DNA of 64,000 bases from positions 46,988 to 110,987 of the forward strand of contig DAYH01000010.1 of assembly GCA_002506825.1 (NCBI GenBank). Reading direction: 5' to 3'. The DNA is from Euryarchaeota archaeon UBA103 (GTDB lineage Archaea > Thermoplasmatota > Poseidoniia > Poseidoniales > Thalassarchaeaceae). Numbering within the stretch: position 1 is the first letter of the stretch; every line of letters starts with the position of its first letter. A program made the translations under genes and the position numbers. Below the pieces are notes generated by a model, which saw nothing but the letters and a program-made list of their open reading frames with translations, did no database searches and was not told the DNA's origin. Below are positions 28,089-39,261 of this stretch, piece by piece.

Positions 28089-29114
28089 TCAGATGTTCGG
28101 AGCCCTTCCTCTCATCATTTTCCTCCATAGTGGAGGTAATAGACATGGCCACCAGCATGCATAGTAGCCAGAAGGCAGTTTGGGAGCTTCAGGATATGGT
28201 CTTAGTTTCCAGAAAGGAACGGATGCGTGGAGATGGTGATCAGAGTGCCTGGTCAGCTCCAGAAGACTCCACCTAGACCACCTAGCCTCTGTATTCCAAG
28301 CGTGTCCTTCTTCGAACCTCCCTCCGTTCTCCCTCCTGAGTCCCCAGTGACGAATGTAATTGACATACTCAAGAGTAAGTATAGCAATACCTGAGGCTAT
28401 TAGCCAACCAATTAGGACAGGCCCCGCCCAGTCAATACCTGCATAGTGCAGGAGAATCAGAATTGCTATACACAGCGATTGGAGGGCCAAACCCCTCCAT
28501 GATGGGTTTCTGAAACCGGTCCTACCCTTCCTATTGTGTACTCTCACTGATGATAGGAATTGCCCGGGTATGGTCCTAACCCAGAACGACCAGATACTCT
28601 GCTCATAGGTCGCACTGGCTGGATCCTTGTCCGTGGCCACGTTTTTGTGATGATTGTGATTGTGCTCAGTAGTGAAATGAGTATAATTTATACTGAAAAG
28701 GAGTGCTCTTGCCAATCTCCATCCAGGGCTTTTGGGCCTCTTGTGACCTAGCTCATGTGCTGTGACGATGGCAGAGGCCGCGGCAACCAGGCCAGTTGAC
28801 AGAGATGCCGTCAATAGCCAACGGGTGATTCCCTCACTTGCGGCGAAGTAGAAGAACGTGGCTAGCATTACAAAGTGCAATATTCCATGGACCCAGAGTA
28901 GCCTCTCAAAGGGAGTACCAGACTCTCGTGGGGGCCTAGGGAACTCCGACTCTCCTAATAGGACGTCAAGAATGGGGCTCAATACCCAAATGAAAAGAAC
29001 GCCGGACAGGGTGTAGACCCCGCCTAGCACATTTCCACTGATTGCTAGCATCGGACTTATGAGCCCTAGTAGGTGAACAGACCAAGGTTCGGGACTCAGC
29101 GTTATGTCACTCAT
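28089..29114 (-). CDS. AlkB-type membrane di-iron monooxygenase/desaturase-like protein
   Basis: A 341-residue integral-membrane protein with the His clusters of alkane 1-monooxygenase (AlkB) and related xylene monooxygenases: HELGH (120-124), EHNHNHHKNVATDKDPA (150-166), NYIRHWGL (252-259, replacing the AlkB NYxEHYGL) and RHSDHH (289-294). Hydrophobic helices sit between them. The family hydroxylates the end carbon of alkanes or fatty chains using a di-iron centre, O2 and rubredoxin-type electrons. No rubredoxin gene is visible nearby. The DKDPA and RHSDHH boxes are closer to AlkB than to ordinary fatty-acid desaturases, but a lipid-modifying role remains possible. It overlaps msrA by 8 nt. 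Confidence 0.78.
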   Translation of the reverse strand: MSDITLSPEPWSVHLLGLISPMLAISGNVLGGVYTLSGVLFIWVLSPILDVLLGESEFPRPPRESGTPFERLLWVHGILHFVMLATFFYFAASEGITRWLLTASLSTGLVAAASAIVTAHELGHKRPKSPGWRLARALLFSINYTHFTTEHNHNHHKNVATDKDPASATYEQSIWSFWVRTIPGQFLSSVRVHNRKGRTGFRNPSWRGLALQSLCIAILILLHYAGIDWAGPVLIGWLIASGIAILTLEYVNYIRHWGLRRENGGRFEEGHAWNTEARWSRWSLLELTRHSDHHLHASVPFWKLRPYPEAPKLPSGYYACWWPCLLPPLWRKMMRGRAPNI

Positions 29115-29628
29115 ACAGGTGGGCGTGCTTGGCTCTGGTCTTAGCTATTTTTGGAGCTACGACCATCATACAGTAAGGATTCGAAGGGTTATTCTTGAAG
29201 TAGTCATGATGGTATTTTTCTGCAACATAAAAGTTCTCGAGTGGTGAAACCTCAGTTACAATCTCATTATCATATACATCGCCCATTTCTTCTATCACTG
29301 AATGTGAGTCGATTTTCTGGGCCTCTGAATTATAGAAAATTGCGCTTCTGTAATGCGTCCCTATGTCATTTCCTTGCCTGTTCAGCTGGGTTGGATCATG
29401 ACATGTGAAGAATACCTCCAATAGGGATTTTCTATCAATCTTTGATGGGTCAAAAATCACCTTTACGACCTCAGCATGACCCGTTCCCTTAGCACAGACC
29501 TGCTCATAAGTAGGATTCACAACGTGTCCCCCGGAATATCCCGGGCTGACTTCAGAAACTCCTCTCAATCCTATTAGTGCCTCCTCGACACACCAAAAAC
29601 AGCCTCCGCCAAGGACGATTTCTTCCAG
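29107..29628 (-). CDS. msrA: MsrA, peptide methionine-(S)-sulfoxide reductase, probable CTG start
   Basis: MsrA reduces methionine-S-sulfoxide in oxidised proteins. The first ATG/GTG/TTG codon in frame (TTG 29568) lies after the catalytic motif. Reading further upstream reveals the essential GGGCFWCVEEAL, followed by the expected SPGYSGGHVVNPTYEQV and GHAEVVKVIFDP. An in-frame stop at 29662-29664 limits the start. The only near-cognate candidate with a good ribosome site is CTG 29626-29628, 8 nt after AGGAG at 29637-29641, giving 173 residues. AUC 29619 or a sequencing error is an alternative. The gene begins five bases after guaB and overlaps the alkB-like gene, forming one operon. C-terminal resolving cysteines are absent, with only a YCMM motif near the end. 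Confidence 0.88.
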   Translation of the reverse strand: MEEIVLGGGCFWCVEEALIGLRGVSEVSPGYSGGHVVNPTYEQVCAKGTGHAEVVKVIFDPSKIDRKSLLEVFFTCHDPTQLNRQGNDIGTHYRSAIFYNSEAQKIDSHSVIEEMGDVYDNEIVTEVSPLENFYVAEKYHHDYFKNNPSNPYCMMVVAPKIAKTRAKHAHLYE

Positions 29629-29632
29629 ATTA

Positions 29633-31837
<2,205 letters not shown>

Positions 31838-31861
31838 AATGCCTGACGACTATCGAATGTC

Positions 31862-32197
31862 ATGGAACAAGTAGTAAACGGCATACTGGTGGTTAACACC
31901 GAGACCATACCTGGAAAGATTATCACTGAGACGATGGGAGTAGTCAGTGGCTCTACTGTCAGAGCAAAGCACCTTGGTAAGGATATATTCGCCGGTCTTC
32001 GAAATATTGTTGGTGGAGAACTGACTCAGTACACTGAGCTTCTGCAGGAGTCGCGTCAGGAGGCCGTTGGAAGAATGGTTTCAGATGCAATGTCCATCGG
32101 CGCCACAGCAGTGGTGAATGTCAGATTCGCGACATCGGCAATAACGTCTGGGGCCGCAGAGCTGTTTGCCTATGGGACTGCAGTGAAATACGAGTAA
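31862..32197 (+). CDS. YbjQ/UPF0145 family protein
   Basis: A 111-residue protein of typical YbjQ length (PF01906). Visible family features are ETIPGKIITETMGVVSGSTV at the start, DIFAGLRNIVGGELTQYTEL in the middle, and the end AELFAYGTAVKY. YbjQ proteins form oligomers and were once called heavy-metal-binding on structural grounds; the real role is not settled. A second, membrane-tethered YbjQ domain is encoded directly downstream, so the two may assemble together. Confidence 0.9.
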   Translation: MEQVVNGILVVNTETIPGKIITETMGVVSGSTVRAKHLGKDIFAGLRNIVGGELTQYTELLQESRQEAVGRMVSDAMSIGATAVVNVRFATSAITSGAAELFAYGTAVKYE

Positions 32198-32209
32198 TCG
32201 GGTGCTTCA

Positions 32210-32842
32210 ATGGATTCTCCAGATAATAGAATTGGGATAGTGGCGGTTGTCTCACTTTTGATGCTTTCATCATTCTCAATTGTAGCGGTCGCTCAGAATT
32301 CCGATGCAGGAGAGGGTAGTATCGCATGGGGCTTGATACTCTGTCTTCTCCCATTCATGATACTAGCTTTATTCGGGATATTATGGTCGTTGGCCTATCC
32401 AGCATTATTTATTTGGGGTGCGGCTTTCAGCAGTGGCGATGTAGAAAAATCTCACCAGGATGCTATTTCTAGGAGAATGGTCAGCAGAGAGAAAGCTGGG
32501 AAAGAGATCCTGAACACGATAAACGGAGGGTACAGAGGAGACGTCTCTAGTTCTGGGCTCGTTCATGCTAACGGGGTTTTCGGACCAAGCCATTGGCAAC
32601 TTCTGATAGCGTTCTTCAACAACCTTGTAGGAGGAAGCGTTACTTCATTTCAGCAAGTAATTTCAGCAGGAAGGGCAGAAGTTATGCAGAGGCTACGTGA
32701 GCAAGCAGAAGCTCAGGGATGGGACGAAGTTATCAATGTCAGAATTGATACATCGAGTATGACACCACAGTCCCAAAATAACAAGAATACGGTCCGCGGA
32801 GTTGAGATTTTCGCCTATGGGACTGGAATTAGGTACGACTGA
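32210..32842 (+). CDS. membrane-tethered YbjQ-like protein
   Basis: A 210-residue protein with a hydrophobic N-terminal segment (about 10-27), a second membrane segment (about 40-72) and then a YbjQ-like domain (about 110-210). That domain has VGGSVTSFQQVISAGRAEVM and GWDEVINVRIDTSS and ends VEIFAYGTGIRYD, parallel to the end of the preceding gene. The start lies 12 bases after the first YbjQ stop, so they are probably co-transcribed. Fusion to membrane helices suggests the complex is membrane-associated. Function unknown. Confidence 0.78.
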   Translation: MDSPDNRIGIVAVVSLLMLSSFSIVAVAQNSDAGEGSIAWGLILCLLPFMILALFGILWSLAYPALFIWGAAFSSGDVEKSHQDAISRRMVSREKAGKEILNTINGGYRGDVSSSGLVHANGVFGPSHWQLLIAFFNNLVGGSVTSFQQVISAGRAEVMQRLREQAEAQGWDEVINVRIDTSSMTPQSQNNKNTVRGVEIFAYGTGIRYD

Positions 32843-32909
32843 GGGTTGATATTCCCCCACTGTTACGCAGGTTCCTCGACACGTCCCCTCTGTGGGATTC
32901 GGAGTGGGG

Positions 32910-33932
32910 ATGAATATGCAAGGGCCCGTGACTAAGATTGAGCCAAGAATTGCGGCTAAGCTTTCCAAGCAGAAGTATCAGCTGGTTGGCGAGCATGGGG
33001 GTGTCAAGGTCTGTCACTGGACAAAGCAGAGCCTCATTGCTGATCGTTCGTGCTACAAAGGTACGTTCTACGGGATAGAAAGCCATGGGTGCATGCAGAT
33101 GGCCCCAAACGTGGACACGTGCAATCTGGGATGTACCTACTGCTGGAGGGAGCCCCACTCCGACTCACTCAACAAGATAGATGATGATCCATATGAGTTA
33201 TATCTAGAGTCTGTGAAGGCGCATAGGAGGCTTCTGACTGGATTTGGTGGGAATCCAAAGGCGGACAAGGAGAAGTTCCTTGATGCTCAAAATCCCAAGC
33301 ACGTTGCTATCTCTCTGAACGGTGAGCCTACGCTGTACTCAAGATTGGGCGAATTCTTGGAGGTTTGTCATAATCACGGAACTTCCACTTTCCTAGTGAC
33401 CAATGGAAGTCTCCCGAAGGTAATTGAGAACCTAGATCCACTGCCCACCCAACTCTATGTTTCGGTAGATGCCCCTAACAAGGAGATTTTCGACAGGCTA
33501 TGTAAGCCTAAATTCGATCAAGGGGCCTTCTACAAGCTTGAAGAAACTCTGGAATTATTACCCAGTCTGGATACTAGGACGGTTTGTAGACACACGCTAA
33601 TCAAACATGAGTCCATGGGGTATCATGATGACTACGCTAGGCTAGATAATATTGCTGATCCTAATTTCATTGAGGCGAAGGGATATGTCAATGTAGGAAA
33701 TAGCAGGAATAACCTCTCAATTGAGAATATGCCAACCCATCAAGAGGTCCTAGAGTTCTCACAGAAGCTGGCACCGATGGTTGGACGTGAGGTTCTCTCT
33801 GACAGGAGAGAGAGTAGGGTGGCCCTCATTGGAAAGGAGATGATTCCAGTTGAGCTCCCTGTAGCCAATACTGAGTTACCTAAGGACCTCGGTATCGCCA
33901 AGCCACAGAGGTTCCTTCTTCCTCAGGCTTGA
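32910..33932 (+). CDS. taw1: TYW1 / Taw1, 4-demethylwyosine synthase (radical SAM)
   Basis: A 340-residue radical SAM enzyme that condenses pyruvate carbons with N1-methylguanosine-37 of tRNA-Phe to make 4-demethylwyosine. The radical SAM motif is CNLGCTYCWR. The second iron-sulphur cluster unique to TYW1 is supported by three N-terminal cysteines spaced exactly 13 apart (KVCHW, RSCYKG, HGCMQ), as in characterised archaeal TYW1. Other matches are AISLNGEPTLY, LFVTNGS-like FLVTNGS, and QLYVSVDAP. The frame opens with GTG 32892. ATG 32910 or 32916 is more likely. The 3' end overlaps the convergent ABC gene by ten bases. It acts one step before the TYW2 encoded at 23263. Confidence 0.95.
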   Translation: MNMQGPVTKIEPRIAAKLSKQKYQLVGEHGGVKVCHWTKQSLIADRSCYKGTFYGIESHGCMQMAPNVDTCNLGCTYCWREPHSDSLNKIDDDPYELYLESVKAHRRLLTGFGGNPKADKEKFLDAQNPKHVAISLNGEPTLYSRLGEFLEVCHNHGTSTFLVTNGSLPKVIENLDPLPTQLYVSVDAPNKEIFDRLCKPKFDQGAFYKLEETLELLPSLDTRTVCRHTLIKHESMGYHDDYARLDNIADPNFIEAKGYVNVGNSRNNLSIENMPTHQEVLEFSQKLAPMVGREVLSDRRESRVALIGKEMIPVELPVANTELPKDLGIAKPQRFLLPQA

Positions 33933-34918
33933 ACCATGGGCCTACTGGAACCGCATTCAGGACAAAGCTGATCCGTTGAGTCTGAATAGTCGTGATTGCA
34001 GGCGGGGCAGGTCCTCGAAAGAACTCTCCTCGTCTTGGAGGACACCTCTATCTTCTCATCCTCGACCCTTTCTAGCTTTAGGGCGTCTCTATCCACATCG
34101 GGAACGTCGAACCTTCCAGGCCCCCCTAGCTTTATGAGAAGGTCGGGGGGCAATGTGATTGTCCCTGTTTCATCGATAATTAGTTCCCGTGTTTCAGAAA
34201 GGTCGGACAAATCGAAATCGGTTCCATGTTGTGCTACGAACCTACCATCTCGAAGCTCCAGCGACCTCTCACAGAAGTATGCAACGTCCCTGTTGTGAGT
34301 GACGAGAAGGAATGCCACGTTCTCTTCCTCGTGGAGCTTCTCGAATAGCTCTAGAACCTCTCTACTGGTTATAGGGTCCAATGCACCGGTTGGCTCATCG
34401 GCAAGAATGAGCTTTGGGTTGGTTATGAGTGCCCTAGCTATTGCGACTCTCTGTTGCTCCCCTCCTGAAAGTTGCTCTGGCATCCCCATCCATCTGTCTG
34501 CCATCGCTAGTTTCTCAAGAAGATCCATTGCCTTGGCCCTGGCTGGCCCTGGCATTACTCCCTGATGTCTGAGTGGTTGTGCGACGTTATCTAATGCATT
34601 TAGATCTGGAAGCAGGTTCGAGTCTTGGAAGATGAAAGAAACGGTTTCCTGTCGGAGTTTTACTAGTTCGTTTCCAGTCATTCTAATCATCTCCCTACCG
34701 CCCAAGGAAACTGAACCGGATGATGGTTTCATTAGTCCCCCTAGGCACTTCAGAAGAGTGGACTTGCCTGATCCCGATGGGCCAATGACAGCTACAGCCT
34801 CTCCCTGCTTGATTCTGACATTGAGGCCTCTCAAGGCTACAACATTTCCCTCGAGGCTCAGGCTCTCATAGATATGATACATATTTTTGGCTTCCATTAT
34901 TACCAAGCTTTCGTCCAT
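33923..34918 (-). CDS. ABC transporter ATPase (LolD/MacB type) with C-terminal zinc ribbon
   Basis: A 331-residue ATPase with Walker A GPSGSGKST, the signature [15 protein letters not shown] and Walker [13 protein letters not shown], in the subgroup that partners FtsX-type permeases. After the ATPase (to about residue 225), a linker leads to a four-cysteine ribbon, CPAC then CPEC separated by 12 residues, near the C-terminus. That tail is unusual for LolD-like ATPases and may add a protein contact or metal-dependent control. The start lies four bases after the permease stop with a GGGGGAG ribosome site. It is the third gene of the exporter operon. Confidence 0.9.
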   Translation of the reverse strand: MDESLVIMEAKNMYHIYESLSLEGNVVALRGLNVRIKQGEAVAVIGPSGSGKSTLLKCLGGLMKPSSGSVSLGGREMIRMTGNELVKLRQETVSFIFQDSNLLPDLNALDNVAQPLRHQGVMPGPARAKAMDLLEKLAMADRWMGMPEQLSGGEQQRVAIARALITNPKLILADEPTGALDPITSREVLELFEKLHEEENVAFLLVTHNRDVAYFCERSLELRDGRFVAQHGTDFDLSDLSETRELIIDETGTITLPPDLLIKLGGPGRFDVPDVDRDALKLERVEDEKIEVSSKTRRVLSRTCPACNHDYSDSTDQLCPECGSSRPMVQA

Positions 34919-34922
34919 TCTA

Positions 34923-37900
34923 TCACTCCCCCTTCAGAACTATGGCAAGATCGGACTTCAGAGCCCTTCTTGTGGTGTACAGTAATGCTATCACAACAGC
35001 GACTAGCACCGAAGCATTGACCAGAATCAGCTCAGTCCACGGCCAGACCAAGTCCCTATCTATCGGAGCGCTTTGCCCCAGGAAAATCTGGAATATGAAC
35101 CCGAAGACTCCGAAGAAACCGTTGAATGCCTCTGAGATTGCCAGTCCGAGTATGACTCCTAGGCCCATGCTTACTAGCAGAATAGCCATTATTTCGAACA
35201 TCACCAGTCTCAGAACCTGTTGGGGGCTAGCTCCGATTGCCTGCAGGATAGCTAGCTCTCTCTTCCTCTGTGAGAGAACTAGTGAGAGGAACACGAAGGC
35301 TGATGCGATTGATGCTAACGAGGCCACCACGAATTGTAGACTCAGGAGGCCAGGAGTTCCAAAGATGAGCCCCCCCGTCCTCTCGTTGGCCTCGTGATTG
35401 GTCCCCCAGTTACTGGATGATGCTACTCCGACACCATTTGATACCTCAACTCCAAGTGTCTTCAAAGCGTCCTTGCAGTTCTTCTGGGTTTCGTCACAAA
35501 TTTCGAAAAACCAACGATTGGATATGTAAGAATCAACAGCATTTTCCCCCATAAGTTCCTTGTAAGTGGCCTCTCCTACGACTATTGCCTGATTTGCTTC
35601 AGAGGATTGTAGTCCCGGTACCCACCTGTGCCCGCCCAAGTAGGTAATGTCTGCCTGAGTAACGGTAGTAGTGATAATTGGATTCATTTCGCTATCTAGT
35701 CCTCCGAAACTGTATGATGTAAACTCAATGGTGATATTGGACCCTATGTCGGATTTGGAAATATCAAGTTGGCTTCTAGCTGAAGATCCAGCAGTGAATC
35801 CTGAGGATGCCCAGTCGGAAGATACTCGGGCAATATCATCTCCAGGAATAGTCTGCTCATCCCACTGAAGGGTATTCTCATGCCCATCGAATAGAATCCA
35901 TGTCCTAAGTAGGGAGCCCTCTCCTTTCTGATTAGTGAAGATATCTCCCACTGAAGTCATGTAATCTATTGATTCGATCTCGGACTCGTCTGCTCTCTGG
36001 ATGGCCAGTATCACTTCGTCCATCGCACGTTGCTGGGAAACGGGTTCTTCGAACTGAACCTGTAGATCGGCACCTGTCTGGGCAGAGGTAGTCCTCTCGT
36101 CGACTAGTGTCCCAGTATATCCCTGTACAGCCGCCACCGTGACGATGGATAGAGTTAGTAGAAGTATTATCGCTAGCCTGTTTACTGACTCGCTTGATCC
36201 CGAGCCCTTCAATCCCCTCTTGATGTCATTCAGAACCGGGCTCCATCCGAATAGTATGGTGAAAATCCTTGGTCCAGCCGCACCGATCCTTCCCAATACA
36301 AGCGCCCCCCCTATCCATAGGAAGAATGGCCCAAAGAGGAATAGCAGTCCATCTACGATGAAGTTTGGGCTTATTCCACTCGAACCCCATGGTCCGAAGC
36401 CCCCATTGCTTTCTATCCAACTCTCTACGAATGAGAGGATTCCAATGAAGAAAATTATTAGATGTAACCATAGTCTTGATTTCTTTCTTACAGCAACTCT
36501 CCTGACTCCCTCGTCGATTTCAATGCTGAGGAAATCTTTGGTCCTAGAGCTTCCGAACAGTAGGGTAAGACCTACGGTTACCGTGAAAATCAGTAGAGTA
36601 ACGAGGCCACTCAGAGTTGGGACGACTCTGAAGTCGCTTCTCTCGAATGCCATGAATCCGACAGCATCCAGAACAACTGGAACCGAGGCCATCGCTAGTA
36701 GGTAGCCTGTAAACCACCCAATGACGCCCACCACTGCCAGTTCCCTGAGTATCATAGAGGTCAGGGCAGACTCCGTTCCACCTATTACCCTATGAATGGA
36801 AATCTCTCTTCTCCTCTGCTCCAATGACAGGACTAGGCCATAAATGAGAACTGAGAAAGAAAGGACGACTATCGGTATCATCAGTATGTAATCGAACACG
36901 CTGATTATCCCGAGGAAAATATTCAGGAAGCCTATCGTTCCTGAAATCAGATCATTGTACTCAATCATTATGTCATTACCTGCTGTATAGTTTACTCCCT
37001 CGATATCCCCTTTCAGGCCGTCTAACCAATCTGTGGCCGCTCTGGTGGAAGACGCGGGGAGCTCGTTTCGATCTATGGCGATGCCGAGATAACCATGGTC
37101 ATTATCCATCAGAGTGAGCTTCTGATCCTCAGTAAGTACCGAATCTGATACCATTATTGGGTTGAAAAGCAAAGTAGGGTTTCCAGCTCCCCCCTCTTGG
37201 TAAACTGCGGCAACCTTGAGGTCGTATACCGTCATGTTTACCTGACAGTAAAGGTACCCTGAATCTTGGTTGAAGTACTCTTCACCGGGACAGTCGTCGA
37301 ACCCTGTGGCAATGGCTGCGAATCCGAGATAGTCGTAGGTGTAGGAGAAAGTCAGAGTATCTATGGTATCGTTGACACCTACTCCTGCCTTACTAGCGAT
37401 CTCTGAAGGGAGGATTATCGAGCGATTTGCAGATGCTTCTTCGGCGGAGCTTGGCCATGAACCATATATCACTCGATTAGCATGTCGTTCGCCCAAATCT
37501 CCATCCCATATACCATCTCCATAGAATCTAATCGTCCTCTTGTCATTGATCGGCGGCCCTGAGTCATATGCCTCTGGGTAGTCCCAACTGACATTAGTCC
37601 AGTCCCCAGTGATTCCTGTTGCACCCACTGCATTGAGTGGTTGTGGTATTATGCCTCCCTCATCAAAGAATCCGCTGACCCTGACTCCCTGTCTGCCAAA
37701 CACGAGTCCGCAGTCAGAAATCTCTTCCATCTCTATCAACTCAGAGCAAGCTGACTCCCATAGTGTTGAGTCGTTTGTCCTGCCCTCTGAATCAGAGTCG
37801 GGATCTTCTGCGAAGTCCACCTTACCATCGAATATCTCCTCTTGGAGAGAAAACTGCAGGAATGCACCACTGAGGCCCGCCGAGTAGGCTAGGACTGTTG

Positions 37901-38492
37901 TGATTACGAGTGAGGCTAGGAATACTCCTGCGAAAACTGCCAGAACCCTTTCTCTGCCAATCCAAGCGCTTCTCGCGGACATAGACAAATTATCTGGAAT
38001 CGCAGATATAATCTCGGCCATAGAGGCTTCTATGGGGGCGTTTGTAGGTACAGCGCCATACTTGTTCTTACTGGATTCACCCTCCAAAAAAAGGAAAAAT
38101 CCAATCACTAGCAGTCCTATAACTGTAGGAGATAGAAGTAGCCACCAACCAGACCTCCCCACATCATGCAACCTACGTATAGTAACTGTTGTGAACGAAA
38201 AGAAGAAGAGTAGCTGTAGAAAAACGATTAGATATAGCAGTGGCCCAATAATCAGAGTAGTGAACAATCCACTCCCCACTGATGCTGCCAAACCAGCTAA
38301 GGCGCCTGTATAAAACAAATTTACAATTACCAGTCCTGGGGCTATAGGGAGGTAGTCGAGAAAATTCCACCAGAATTCAGATCTCGATGCCCTGCCACTA
38401 AAATCTCCTGTCTTAACAAGACCTGTCTTAATGGCCTCAAGATAGGTCATTGACCTGGTGGGCCTATGATCTTCCTGGTAGTAGAGGTCCAT
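34923..38492 (-). CDS. FtsX/MacB-type ABC permease with N-terminal DUF805 domain
   Basis: A permease of about 1189 residues. Residues 20-150 form a DUF805 domain (FSGRASRSEFWWNFLDYLP, TVTIRRLHDVGRSGWWLL) with about four membrane helices. Two FtsX-type permease units follow, each with a large extracellular domain and the cytoplasmic coupling motifs LSLEQRRREISIHRVIG and LSQRKRELAILQAIGASPQQ. Such permeases move lipids, lipoproteins or peptides across or out of the membrane, or transmit force to cell-wall enzymes. ATG 38492 overlaps the upstream ATPase stop as TGATG, so the upstream start at 38516 is less likely. The DUF805-FtsX fusion is unusual. ATPases are encoded on both sides. Confidence 0.88.
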   Translation of the reverse strand: MDLYYQEDHRPTRSMTYLEAIKTGLVKTGDFSGRASRSEFWWNFLDYLPIAPGLVIVNLFYTGALAGLAASVGSGLFTTLIIGPLLYLIVFLQLLFFFSFTTVTIRRLHDVGRSGWWLLLSPTVIGLLVIGFFLFLEGESSKNKYGAVPTNAPIEASMAEIISAIPDNLSMSARSAWIGRERVLAVFAGVFLASLVITTVLAYSAGLSGAFLQFSLQEEIFDGKVDFAEDPDSDSEGRTNDSTLWESACSELIEMEEISDCGLVFGRQGVRVSGFFDEGGIIPQPLNAVGATGITGDWTNVSWDYPEAYDSGPPINDKRTIRFYGDGIWDGDLGERHANRVIYGSWPSSAEEASANRSIILPSEIASKAGVGVNDTIDTLTFSYTYDYLGFAAIATGFDDCPGEEYFNQDSGYLYCQVNMTVYDLKVAAVYQEGGAGNPTLLFNPIMVSDSVLTEDQKLTLMDNDHGYLGIAIDRNELPASSTRAATDWLDGLKGDIEGVNYTAGNDIMIEYNDLISGTIGFLNIFLGIISVFDYILMIPIVVLSFSVLIYGLVLSLEQRRREISIHRVIGGTESALTSMILRELAVVGVIGWFTGYLLAMASVPVVLDAVGFMAFERSDFRVVPTLSGLVTLLIFTVTVGLTLLFGSSRTKDFLSIEIDEGVRRVAVRKKSRLWLHLIIFFIGILSFVESWIESNGGFGPWGSSGISPNFIVDGLLFLFGPFFLWIGGALVLGRIGAAGPRIFTILFGWSPVLNDIKRGLKGSGSSESVNRLAIILLLTLSIVTVAAVQGYTGTLVDERTTSAQTGADLQVQFEEPVSQQRAMDEVILAIQRADESEIESIDYMTSVGDIFTNQKGEGSLLRTWILFDGHENTLQWDEQTIPGDDIARVSSDWASSGFTAGSSARSQLDISKSDIGSNITIEFTSYSFGGLDSEMNPIITTTVTQADITYLGGHRWVPGLQSSEANQAIVVGEATYKELMGENAVDSYISNRWFFEICDETQKNCKDALKTLGVEVSNGVGVASSSNWGTNHEANERTGGLIFGTPGLLSLQFVVASLASIASAFVFLSLVLSQRKRELAILQAIGASPQQVLRLVMFEIMAILLVSMGLGVILGLAISEAFNGFFGVFGFIFQIFLGQSAPIDRDLVWPWTELILVNASVLVAVVIALLYTTRRALKSDLAIVLKGE

Positions 38493-39196
38493 CAGGGATT
38501 CCCCCCTTCTCCCCATGCGGAGCGTATGTCCGAAGCGGCGGTTACTCCATCCCTCAGGAGAAGCATCCTATCTGCCTTAGACGCAAGGTTGGGGTCGTGA
38601 GTGACCATTAGTACGGAAATTCCGTAGTCCTCGCAGAGTTCCTTGAACAGATCGAGTATTCCCTCGGCACTCTTTACATCTAGATTGCCAGTTGGCTCGT
38701 CTGCTAGAATTAGCGGTCTGGAGCCTGAAATCGCCCTAGCTATGGCCACTCTCTGCCTCTGTCCACCAGAAAGCTGGTCGGGGATGAAGTTCATTCTATC
38801 TGACAAACCAACCTTCCTAAGGGCATCCATTGCCTGGCTCTCTGCTTGAGCAGATGGTACACCAGCTAGCTCGAGTGCGAAAATAACGTTGTCTAAGGCT
38901 GATAGCCTATCTATGAGGTGGTAGTCCTGGAAAATCCATCCCACACCTTTCCTCCTAACATCCACCACTCTGTTCGGAGGGTAAGTACCATACTCGAAGT
39001 CAGTAAGGGAAATGGAGCCTGAATCAGCCTCTAAGAGGCCTCCTATGATGTTCAGAAGAGTAGACTTACCACATCCGGAAGGACCCATTAGCGCTACGAG
39101 CTCGCCTGATTCTATCTTGAGGTCAATGCCCTTTAGGACCTCGAGTCTCCTCCTGCCGGAACCAAAGCCCTTCTTCAGCCCACTGACCGCCAGCAT
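38492..39196 (-). CDS. ABC transporter ATPase (LolD/MacB type)
   Basis: A compact 234-residue ATPase with Walker [10 protein letters not shown], the signature [15 protein letters not shown], Walker [13 protein letters not shown] and the switch His in VTHDP. It is the first gene of an operon whose second product is the FtsX-type permease, with a one-base TGATG overlap. It differs from the third-gene ATPase, so the exporter may use a heterodimeric ATPase pair, or the two may be alternative partners. A TTATAAAC element lies 24 nt before its ATG. Confidence 0.93.
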   Translation of the reverse strand: MLAVSGLKKGFGSGRRRLEVLKGIDLKIESGELVALMGPSGCGKSTLLNIIGGLLEADSGSISLTDFEYGTYPPNRVVDVRRKGVGWIFQDYHLIDRLSALDNVIFALELAGVPSAQAESQAMDALRKVGLSDRMNFIPDQLSGGQRQRVAIARAISGSRPLILADEPTGNLDVKSAEGILDLFKELCEDYGISVLMVTHDPNLASKADRMLLLRDGVTAASDIRSAWGEGGNP

Positions 39197-39216
39197 GATA
39201 CATCGTGAAATGAGGA

Positions 39217-39224
39217 GTTTATAA
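39217..39224 (-). promoter_or_regulatory. TATA box of the ABC exporter operon
   Basis: TTATAAAC on the coding strand is centred 24-25 nt before ATG 39196, the strongest canonical archaeal TATA box in the window. It implies a leaderless operon message. Confidence 0.6.
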
Positions 39225-39261
39225 TCAGTGGTTGTTCTTGAACTAAGGGAGTTTCAAATGA

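Noticed and set aside
29107..29568. MsrA beginning at TTG 29568
   Set aside because: This start would remove the catalytic GGCFWC motif, which is present and in frame just upstream.
36139..36705. 188-codon plus-strand frame inside the FtsX permease gene
   Set aside because: It mirrors the permease coding strand and has a biased composition without recognisable motifs.
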